Shown: piece after piece, positions 23,282 to 35,200 of the stretch
How the letters are laid out: each line of letters starts with the position of its first letter
Position numbering within the stretch: the stretch's first letter is position 1
Source: Diadema setosum
Lineage: Eukaryota; Echinodermata; Echinoidea; Diadematoida; Diadematidae
NCBI RefSeq assembly: GCF_964275005.1
Contig: NC_092696.1
Span: forward strand, 24,399,472 to 24,463,471
DNA: 64,000 nucleotides
Reading direction: 5' to 3'
The notes under the pieces: model-generated
What the model was told of the DNA's origin: nothing
Database searches by the model: none
The model's input: only the letters and a program-made list of their open reading frames with translations
Program-made: the position numbers and the translations under genes

Positions 23282-26200
23282 CTGAAATGGAAGATGTAAA
23301 TTAGAAATGGCATGGGTGAGAGTAAGACAGTCTTGTCAGAAGACAGATACAACCATCTACTGGTGCTGATAGGACAGCACAACACAGCCTTGTTACCTGT
23401 GAATGAATTACTTCCATTTGTCTACATCATCACATTTTCTTGACTTGTTAACAGACTGCATGGAATTGCCTTATAATCCGTGTCAAAACATGACAGCAGG
23501 CTTGCTTAAGTCGTCAAACAGCAATTTACCATTTCTCTTTTTCCATTAAATTTGAGAGAAATTTTGAGGTAAATAACATCAACTTGCATCCATGAAAGAG
23601 GCATAAGACAATGTCTCATACTTGAGTGTATGCGTCATACTGTCAACCTTAGTGTCACCCTAGAGCTATCCTCAGACAGGAAATAGATCAGCAAGACTGG
23701 AGTGAAAGTTGGATACAGTGATAACATCTTGTTAAGAAGATGACAAATGGCACAAGAAGGAGACATAAACACCGGTCACCATGTAAACAGGTTTTAGAAC
23801 AGGCCCCTAAAGACATTATGCATCACTGATCTGGAGTAGATCATTTCATGCTGTGAAGCCAGGATCCTATCAACTAACAGTCAAAGGGCTATCTCTGGTT
23901 CCCAGAAACCCTAAACAACTAAAGACCTCTGCATCCTATGTAGCATTGGTCCACCACCCAGCAGACTAGCAGTGTTAGCAGAGTCTGACTTCTCTACCAA
24001 ATCTTCAATCCCAAACCTGTTTGTATGAGACTCAAATCAAAATGGGCACAGCTTTACCCACTCTGTCAAACCCAGTCAATGATAAAAGGATAACTCTATG
24101 GTCATCTTCACCTAGTGAACACGTAAGACAAAGACCCACAAACCTGATGAAGAAGTGGATGTCAATGTAGACTGTGACTGTAGGACAATCTAGATATTTG
24201 ACTACCATCTGGTATGTCATTATCTATGTATTTCTAAAGTCTTTGAAATTTTGGAACATTTCCACAGTGAGAGGCTTGGCAGAGGTCTGGCTAATGTGGG
24301 TTCACCTTGCAACAAATTCTGTCTAGGATGGAAATGAAAGTGAACTTGTCAATATATGCAAGTGAAATTAACAACCAGGGGTGTTTTTAGCTGCACATAG
24401 TGACTTTGTAGACATTTTAATGACACTGTATATGCCTGCACCACATCTGCCCACACACTAGTACGTCGATACACATCTAGCGGACTGTACTACATGGAAG
24501 AAGAAGAAGAAGAAGAAGAATAAGAAGAAGAAGAAGTGGATGAGTTCTTGTTTTTTTTGGTTTTTTTTTTAAAAGAAAGAGCTCATCCAAGAAGAATTTA
24601 ACACATCACAAACCCCAAAGACTGAGAGATGCCAAAAGCCCAAAGCTTGATCACATGTGTAACACTGGACTGGAGAAGTGCAGTGACCTGAGAGAAAGAG
24701 AGAATCAACTTACCATATCAGTGAGATTGGTCAGGTTGGTAAGTGAGCCATCGGACACTACCTGCAGCATGGTGTGGTTGCCAACAGCAGCCTTCATAGC
24801 GGCTAGAGCAGCATCACGATTGAGAGCAGACACCATGGTCACCTGACGTGTGTGCCCATTGGCATCCTGGAGTATCAGTGTCTTTGGGTGGTTCTAGAAT
24901 AAGAGCACAACATTAACAATGAGGATATGAGAAACTTTGTGGGTCACGCTTTTCTATCTATTCTGATCTATTACTTAGCATGTTGTTCAATGTGGTACTA
25001 CAATGAATGCACAGATGAAGACAATGATCTATGATCTATATCATCTACTTTTGACAAAAAAGCATATCATGATGTGATAATTCAAAGTCAGAGTATAGTG
25101 CTGGAGTTACACAAAATGACGAATGTAAAAACAAAAAACATAAAAAAAAAATGTCGGAAAAAGAGGGCAGTATGAGGACATTAGACCTCAATGAGGGAAA
25201 GAGGCAGTGTGAGGACATCAGATCTTAATGAGGGAAGGAGGGCAGTATGAGGACATTAGACCTTTGAGGGAAGGAGGGCAGTATGAGGACATTAAAGGCA
25301 TAGTTTACCATTTGCAGATGAAACAAAAACCCAGCATTAGTGCTTTAAACTAGTTCTAAAATGCGAGTTAGGGATAGAAACAACCACTGTAAAAAAACTG
25401 AATCTGTATAATCGATGTGAAGTATTGTTAAATACACAAATTGTGAACAATAGTTATAATAAGAATACTTCCAGATTAAACCGTCTACAGTTACGGTTTA
25501 TTGAGAAAAATACTGATATCTCCTTATATTTTAGGCTTTATTGCCAAAATCTTATATGGTAGGTTGTTTTGTGATACAACAGACCTACACATATGCATCA
25601 AATGTGATATCTTGAACATTTTTAAAATCACTGCTCCCAAAGGTAAAGTGGACCTTTAACCTCAGTGAGGGAAAGAGGCAGTGTGAGGACATTAGACCTC
25701 AGTGAGGGAAAGAGGGCAGTATGAGGACATTAGACCTTCATGAGGGATGGAGGGCAGTATGAGGACATCAGACCTTAGTGAGGGAAAGAGGGCAGTATGA
25801 GGACATTAGACCTTCATGAGGGATGGAGGGCAGTATGAGGACATTAGACCTCAATTAGGGCAAGGGGCAGTATGAGGACATCAGACCTTAGTGGGGGAAA
25901 GAGGGCAGTATGAGGACATTAACCTCAGTGAGGGAAAGAGGGCAGTATGAGGACATTAGACCTCAGTGAGTGAAAGAGGGCAGTATGAGGACATTAACCT
26001 CAGTGAGGGAAAGAGGGCAGTATGAGGACATCAGACCTCAGTGAGGGAAAGAGGGCAGTATGAGGACATTAACCTCAGTGAGGGAAAGAGGGTAGTGTGA
26101 GGACATTAACCTCAGTGAGGGAAAGAGGGCAGTATGAGGACATTAGACCTCAGTGAGGGAAAGAGGGTATTATGAGGCCATTAACCTCAGTGAGGGAAAG

Positions 26201-29200
26201 AGGGCAGTATGAGGACATCAGACCTCAGTGAGGGAAAGAGGGCAGTATGAGGACATTAACCTCAGTGAGGGAAAGAGGGCAGTATGAGGACATTAGACCT
26301 CAGTGAGTGAAAGAGGGCAGTATGAGGACATTAACCTCAGTGAGGGAAAGAGGGCAGTATGAGGACATCAGACCTCAGTGAGGGAAAGAGGGCAGTATGA
26401 GGACATTAACCTCAGTGAGGGAAAGAGGGTAGTGTGAGGACATTAACCTCAGTGAGGAAAAGAGGGCAGTATGAGGACATCAGACCTTAGTGAGGGAAAG
26501 AGGGCAGTATGAGGACATTAGACCTCAGTGAGGGAAAGAGGGTAGTATGAGGACATTAGACCTTAGGGAAGGAATGAAAGCAGTATGGAAGCATTGGGCA
26601 GTGTAGAAGATATACTTTAGGGTATGATAGCACAAGATCTTTACAAGGGCATCTGCAGGTATGGTGACAAGAAAGCAGAACGAGGACATGAGGGTTATAT
26701 GAAAGCATCTTGATAATATTGCATGTCTTGCACTCCTTACCAGTGCCGTAGTCTGCACTCCATCTGTGAGAGTAGGTGTGACTAGGCTGCCTGCAGAGGA
26801 ACCCGGATTGCTGAGTGTTACCGTGGCAATCTGATACTCTGACTTTGATTTCTTACTGGGGGGAGATCCCAGGATTGAGACAATGTCTGGTCTGTCACCT
26901 ATTTAACCAAAGTAAGACCAATCAAAGACATGCAGAAATAAGTCATCTGTCAAATGAAGTCATGATTTTATTACAATATAATGGATTGCAAATGTATTCC
27001 CTGGTCTTCATTTGAAGAAATGAATGCGAACTCCAAAGGTTGGAATGCACTGGCTCACGCCCTGTGGTATAACTATCACTGCAAATATTTAAGACTGGGA
27101 GAACTCATAATCAATGTACATTTACCTTCCATAATAGTTCTTTCCTTGCCAGGTACAATTATAAATACTTCTATATTTAGGGTATGTGTCTTTGGAGGCA
27201 TCATGAGCATCAGGGAAAGGGACTTTAGAACTAATAAATGAAATGTCCACATGTGTATTGCGACAAATGATAATTTTGGTCACACTGACCAATACATCAT
27301 GGCACTTCTCATGTCACTGTACTTTCTTACAGTAATGTAAACCTCACCCTGAGTGATGGCTATCTCTAATCCATCAACGAGGGCGTCTTCCCCATGTGCC
27401 TGCCGCTTGTGCATGGCCAGTGTGGAGATCTGCCGGTAGTTCTTGCCACATGATGAACACATGTAGGGTTTAGAATGTGTGTGAACCACATGGTGCTTGT
27501 ACAGGCTTGAGTATTCTGTGAAGCGCTTGCCACAGCCAGCAACAGTGCACACGTAGGGTTTCTCACCTGTAGACAAATGATGAAAATCAAACAGAAAGAG
27601 TGAAGGAGTTGTTCAAGAGACTAACACATTATTAAGAGTGAAGGAGTTGTTAAAGAGACTAACACATTATTGTTAGTAGCCAGTCTCACATTTATATCCA
27701 GTAAACCTTTGTATCTCACAAAATCCATCATGAACTATGATCAACACAATACCATACAGTGAGTCACTAAATGGTGTCGTAATGACCTAAATTCTGGATT
27801 ACATTAAGTTTATATTTAATGTTCACTGTGTTCTTTATCCAGATATTTTCATAATATTCTCACAATATTTTCACAAGTGACTTTAGTAGCATGAAGTGAG
27901 ACTGCTCATATAAATGAGTGACAATAGTTTTAGCTTTGATGAAGAGGGCAAGCCTTTTTCCAACAATTCTCTTTAATTCATTAGTGGAAAATTGAGCAAA
28001 AAAATTTGGATTCCATCGTGATTTGAACCCGAGACCTCCGGATTGCTAGCCGGTGCTCTACCCACTGAGCTATAGAAAGCCCTAGTTCAGTTTCGTCCCA
28101 GAAACCCTAAATTCTCAATGCTTGAATGGTTGGAAGCTATAGAAGTGTGTTTGTGTGTGACACACACATACACACTTGAACCTGGCATAAACCCGAAGGA
28201 TAGTTCAACTTGGGGATAAATGCGAGGGATAAATGCAAGTTCTCTTTATTTTTTTTTTCACAAATCTTGGCAGTACCAGTAGATGGCACACTCAATATAA
28301 GACATTTGCTAGGCTGCTGATCTCTGTTGTTAAACCTCTTAACATGCTAAAATTCCTAGACACTAAATGACAAGTGTGGAACAGACTGTGTTTCTGCAGC
28401 TTCATAGATGATTTAAATTCAAGTAAAATACATGACTTTTTATTTTCTTTTATGTCAAAGGCCCACAGTTAATGTAGTACTGTTAAAGCTCTTATTTTAA
28501 GGAGGGTTTGATTTTTGTAAATTTCATGAATCACTGTTCTGTTGGGCCGCGAATTTAACAGGATACAAAAATATTGCTAATGGACAGGCATTAGTGCCTT
28601 TATGATAGCCTTGGTGACACATCAGGAAAACATCTCGTTAAAATGTCTGTGACCTCCTAATTCGTGAAAATATTTGTACATGAAAAAAAACCCCACCTTT
28701 TACAGTATGACATATCTCCTTTGGTATAAAAAAGAACCACCTGAACAAATGCAGTACACAGGAAGGTCAAATGAAAGTATATCAGGTCTTGAATCGGATT
28801 TTGATAAAATTTGATGAGCTGGATGCAGACTGACCTGTATGAATCCTCATATGGTTCTTGTAGTTGGTGGCACTAGCAAAGGCCCTACCACATCCTTCCT
28901 GAGGGCAGATGTAAGGTCGCTCCCCTGTGTGGGTTCGGATGTGCACCTTGCGGATATTAGATGTGGTGAAGGCCTTCTCACAACCCTCAAATGGACACTT
29001 GAACGGTCTCTCACCTGCCAGCAAGAAAAGTGAGTCATGAGAGAAGTTTCTTGTTGTCCTTGAAAGGTTAGTGTAGATTTTATACTCCATCATTTCTACA
29101 ACAGATATATGGTGCTATACAAATGCTGTGGATCATCATCATCATCATTTGATTTTGCCAAGCTTCAGCTTGGCAAAGTCAAATCAGACTAAAACCTCCT

Positions 29201-29210
29201 ATACAAATTT

Positions 29211-29250
<40 letters not shown>

Positions 29251-32200
29251 TTATTTCTCATATACACACAATGTTGTCAGAATTCTAAATGCAGACCAGA
29301 CTGCAAAAGGCATTGACAAAAATTGAAATTGGGTTATTATACTTTTCCTAATGAAAATGGGTTGAGATGTCAATATCTTTCATATCAGAATAATTATCAA
29401 TGTAATCATAATTGAGGAACATGAAAATACACAGAAAAACACTTAAAAAAGTCTTTAATGCAAGGACATAATTACTGCAAAACTTTATTCTTTGATAAAG
29501 GGTGGGGGTCCTGCCTGACTACCTGTGTGTGTTCTGGTGTGCTTCTGCAAGTCTCCTGATGTCTTGAACCCTTTACGACAACCTTCATGTGAACATCTGT
29601 ACGGTTTCTCTCCAGTGTGAACACGTGTGTGACTCTTCAAGCCATAGCCTGTAGCAAATGCCTTCTCACAACCAGGGTGTTCACATTTGTATGGTTTGAC
29701 GCCACTGTGTGATCTCTCATGAACCTATGAAATATATAGAACAACTCGACTTGCAAAATCAGGTTATACAATACGAAGCAAGGCTTTAAGTAAAGAAATT
29801 GCAGCTATCTCAAACTTTTTCAATGGATCTCAATTGAACAACCTACATCAAATGGTTTAGAAGAGAATGCAACACATTATTACAATGCCATGTCAGAGAC
29901 ATCTAAATATTCAAATACTTTTTCTTGCCCTTAAACTAATACAGCCATGTGATAACCCTGCAACAATGCAATTTACAAATCCTTGTTGTTGGGAATAATC
30001 AATAAGGTAACAATCATTCACAAAAACACTCAAAACCTGCCTACAATTCCTATTAGGGCTCGCTGTTTGCTCAGCCCCCCCCCCCCCCTTTGCTGTTGCT
30101 ATTTCACTCTTTTCCTTTCTTCATCCCTCTGTTGTTCCTTATCTTGCTTGATCTTGCCTCCTTATTCATCCTTTTCCCTCTATGTTGCCCCCCATGGTCC
30201 TCAGGATCATTACTGACCCTCCTCTGCCTTTTGTCTGTCCACCCTCCTGCCCAAATCCCCTCCCTTCACCTGTTGGGCTCCTTGCCCATGACCTCCTACC
30301 CTCTCCTTTTGTTTTCTTTGTTCTGTGCCCCTAGCTTGTCCCTGACTGTTCTTGTTGAGTGAAGTCCTTATATGTGATTGCTTTCCCTGCCTGTTTGTCA
30401 TTATGCCTTTGATGAAGATTCTGCTAGGATCGAAAGCTCCGGCCCCTTTTGACTCCACTTTACTCAATAAGCCAGTTCGTAATTAGCTCATGGGCACGTT
30501 GGTACAAATGACCTTTCTTTTTTCTCAGTTGGTTAGGCACTTCAATCATTTTCAAAGAGACATTATGGGTACTGGTAAGCTTGCCCGACGTAATAATTCA
30601 TGAAATTCGTGTTCAAACAATGAATGAACTTGCATAGACCAGGTGACCAGAATGGTCCGTCAATCAAGTCGGGAAGCATCCATTTCATTGTTTTGCACTG
30701 AATGCATTAAAAAATTGTTTTATTCATATTGCCAAATACCAGGTTTGCTGTCAGGTGGATGTACTGGCAAGCAACATGTACAAGGATTGCATGAATAATC
30801 ATTGTATGACAGATGCTTATCTCAGTGAATTTAAAAACCAACTTGCCTCTTGGTACAAATGACCTTTTTCTGCTCATGCGCAAAGTGGAACTACGAACTG
30901 GCTTATTGGCTTGCCACTTTTGGATAAGCAGTTTTCAGCAGCTTTTTTTTTTTTTTTTTCTACACTAAAGATAAAGAGACAACAAACCTTTAAATGATGA
31001 GATGCTGTGTACATCCTGCCACATCCTTCATGCCGACACTGGAACGTCTTGGTTGTTAGTACCTCCACTTTGTTAGGCATCACTTGGCCTACAGATCCTA
31101 CTGTTACTCTCATTGGCTGATATTATAGAAACAAAGAAAGCAAAGAACATGACACAGGGAGAGATAATGAAGGGAAGAAAGGGACAAAGGGGGAGAGAAA
31201 GGGGTGGGGAGATGGAAAGAGAAAGGAGACAAGAGGGTGAGTGGAGGTGAAAAACCCTTCCATGAATTCCCATGTTACAATGCAATACTGCCCTGTGAAA
31301 CAATTAGTTGTATTTTGCTCTTCATCTTGTCTTTTGAAATTAAAAACTGCACTTTTTTTTATAACATCTTGTTATGCAGTTTGCACTGAAAGAAATACAT
31401 CACATTAATGTGAATAACATAAAAAACATGTGCAATATGGAAATGTAACTAAAAGCACATCTCTCTTCAGACATAGTTTAGTACATGATAAACACAGCTT
31501 TCCTCTCTCAAACTGATATTATGTCTGTAATGAACCTTGTACCAAAGGGTTCCATGACATTTGCTCCCATGAAATACTGGCACATTAAGCCAAACATAAA
31601 TTCTACCAACAAACATAACCTTAACCCTAAACCTAATCCTCACATCAAACTAAATCTAAAACCCATCACAACCCTAACCCTATTAAAGGCAAAATTTACA
31701 ATTTGCAGATGAAATAAAAACCCAGCATTAGTGCTTTAAAATAGTTCTAAAATGTGAGTTAGGGACAGAAACAACCACTGTAAAAATTTGAATCCATATA
31801 GTTGATGTTAAATACATTGAAATACACACAATGTGAACAATAGTTATAAAAAAAATGTTTTCAGACTATATGGTTTAATGAGAAAAATACTGATATCTCC
31901 TTATATTTTAGACTTTATTGTGAAAATTTCATCTGGTATGGCATTTTATGATACTACAGACCTACACATATGCATCAAATGTGATATCTTGAACATTTTT
32001 AAAATTACTGTTCCCAAAGGTAAACAGGACCTTTAAAGTCCTTGGAGAAAACAAGACCGGAGCAAATTGTGACAGGAGTGAATGTTGTGTCACTGTACCA
32101 ATGACACAAACATTATTTTGAGCTAAAGCTGGCAATGAAAGGGCTCACTTGTAAATCACTTACTGATGTGAAATCATGCTCTCCTGTTGTAAGCTGCAAT

Positions 32201-35200
32201 GCACCTCCTCCTTGCTCTCCAGAATTCTGCATTAGAATGATATCAACTCATAAATCAAGAGTTGAAATTCTGTCCCTGTGAAAAGGAGTCCTTATGATAT
32301 GACTACATGTATGCAACACATGATACATTACAATTATCATGTAAAACCCAACAACTGTATGATGTGCAATATTGATATTCATTCAAAACTATAATGAAAA
32401 TGAAAGTAAACTGACTAAGTGTGTACCACTCTGAACATACTTCAGAGGTAATCTAAACATTTCTATCTGAAGTCTGATGATTAGTAAAACCACTATTTCA
32501 CACAGTTTGGCATATTAAAGAATATATTGTAACACAGTCATGCACAGAATACATCAGTCCTTTCAGCATGGTGGATCATGGAAGCATATACCGCCTGACA
32601 GTCAATACTTTATGCATTTCACTGTTATATCAAGTATTATTGCAAAATATTTACAAGACGGTGATCATAACAAAATGTACCCCAGTTCAGGTTGAATGGA
32701 TTTGACAGTAGTCACATAAAACAATGACTCCTGTATACTTTTTATTTTATTTCATTATTATTATTATTTTTTTTTTGAGGGGGAGTGGATTCACTTAGAC
32801 TACTGGTGAGGCTAACCTGAGCTGCATAATGCTCCAAAACATTGAGTGAGCTTGCATCCATTGGGTCATCTGAAGGAAAGGCACCTAGAGTGTGGAAACC
32901 AATGACAGGGATAATGTGGTCAAAATGTTGTGGAACGTGATTCACATCATTCACTTGGGTCCCATGTGTTCAGAACTGTTTTCTTTACAACAAGGCAAGT
33001 GCCAAAATGTGTCTCGCCCTTGTGGTGACCATCCACTCCCCAAGGGACATCTACCATCCAAGTTTGGTCACAAACGGACCTATGGATCAAAAGTTATGAC
33101 CCATAATAGAAACGTGCCATAAAAACATAACATTGGGCTCTAAAAGTTTGTTGACCCATGCTTGTGACCATTGACCTTGTGGTGACCATCCACTCCCCAA
33201 GGGACATCTACCATCCAGGTTTAGTCACAAATGGAGTTATGGATCAAAAGTAATGACCCATAATAGAAACGCGCCATAAAAACTTAACATTGGGCTCTAA
33301 AAGTTCGTTGACCCATGCTTGTGACCATTGACCTTGTGGTGACCATCTACTCCCCAAGGGACATCTACCATCCAAGTTTGGTCACAAATGGAGTTATGGA
33401 TCAAAAGTTATGACCCATAATAGAAACGCGCCATGAAAACTTAAAATTGGGCCCTAAAGTTCGTTGACCCCTGCCTGTGAGCTTTGACCTTGAGGTGATC
33501 TTCTTATATGGTAAAATGTGAAACTTTGTATGACCCCTCTTCCTTCGAAGTTTGATTGCAATTGAAGCCCAGAGCAAAGAGTTATTGAAGTTTTTGTAGT
33601 GTTACGGACAGACGACGGACGGACGGACGATGGACGGACGACGGACAGACGCCGCAGGCGATCCCGTAGTCTCCCCTCACCTCCGGTGAGCTCGACAATA
33701 AACTAGTTGTCATGGAAAAGCACAAGAAGACTGTAACAAGTATTAGGGCACGACAGATTCTTTGTTCTTCTGTGACTATGCAGTCCAGTTCATGCTCTAC
33801 ACACATTATTGCACAGGGGACAGGGCATCAAGGTCTACATTCTAAGACAATTTATGTTCTAATTATGTTCAAGCACTGTCGTGGAAAAACATGTTAGGTC
33901 GAGGGTGCTTTACCTAAATAAGGCACATAGGGTAATCAAGGGTATAATGTCAGCTAATATGGCATCTTTTGATACCCCGTAAGATAGGTGTTCTTGTAAT
34001 GTGACTTTGCTTTTACTGTTTTCATAATTGTTAATGGTATTGCACTATATACTCATCAATTGATAATGAAATAAAAATATGAATACTTCTCTTGTCTTCT
34101 TCACTGCCACACAAGTTTGACTGCATGAAACTGCAGGAATCCTAAAATGAGGAATTCTGGTCTTGACATGACTACAATAGTTGCCTTGAATCTTAAAACC
34201 TCAAATTGTCTGGTTCAGTGTTAGACTGCATCACAAGCTATCATTGCAAAAAGGTAAAAAGCACAAATTATGGACAGATCCATAACTAAGTCATTGCTTA
34301 CTACAGCACCTATAGAGGAGACACATATATGAATAAGAGCTATCCTTCACTTGACCCTTTAGTCACAGAAGAAACAAACATACTTTGAGATTGGTCAAAA
34401 TCAGTGACGTGCGTCTGAATCAAGGCTGTTGTTCCATCTTCAAGCTGCACAGCTTGGACACTGTCACCATCAACTGGAATAAAGGAAACGACAATTAGTG
34501 TAGTCATTATTATTTGTAATGGCTGGTAATGGCACTAATTATTGTGGGTTTAACAGGTCAGACAAATACTTCACATAGAAACAGGAATTTTACAATACAA
34601 GTTGTCTTTATCAGTATCATTTACAATCATCACAATAACAACATTACAATGTTTAGTAACTCTGTAAGGAAGTTGACTTGCAGTACAAGTGCAGGTGTGA
34701 TATAGGAAGCTGACACTCCAAAAGAAAGATGAGATTAGGTAGGTTACGGGAAAGAGAGAAGTAGTGATGGTGTTAAAATGATTTGTCCTCACAGCAATGT
34801 CCAATATCACATCGTACTTGACCCCTTTAAGAATTAAAATTCTATGATGGAATGAATCCTACAGAAATGGCTGGTGAATTCTGGCTAAAATCACAAGGGG
34901 AGAGAATTTCAATGTCAGTAAATGATCTATCAGGGCAATAGAGAGACATTGCAAGAGAGTCAAGTTAATCAAAGAGCTGTAAAATCTCTCTTTAACCCTC
35001 ACTTGTTCTCATGTGCCTATCAAAATTGGTTTGTTTGCATTAATAACATAAGAGGAGTTTTGTGCTCTCATATGAAAAGGAGAGAAAGTAAGCTTTTCTG
35101 TCATCCTCATTGGACTGAATATTGGATGAATGAATGACATTGAAGCTGTCTAAAACTTATTACACATCAAATTTTTAAATGATATGAAGCTTGGTCTCAA

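Noticed and set aside
23008-23385. 125-codon open frame on the minus strand
   Set aside because: It is a shifted frame over the ZNF143 last exon. The spliced frame gives the better product and fits the phases.
25156-26575. CRISPR-like array of regular repeats
   Set aside because: There are no unique spacers. It is a continuous minisatellite in an animal intron.
28006-28085. Functional tRNA with TAGCA in the anticodon loop
   Set aside because: The acceptor arms do not pair and the T stem is broken, so it was called SINE-like or a pseudogene.
30400-30450. Possible hammerhead ribozyme core (tgatgaagattc...cgaaagctc)
   Set aside because: The CUGAUGA and GAAA parts are roughly there but I could not draw the three stems.
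31600-31682. Telomere-like ACCCTAA words
   Set aside because: Only a few imperfect units (aaccctaa, aacctaat) in AT-rich intron DNA, too degenerate to call an interstitial telomere.
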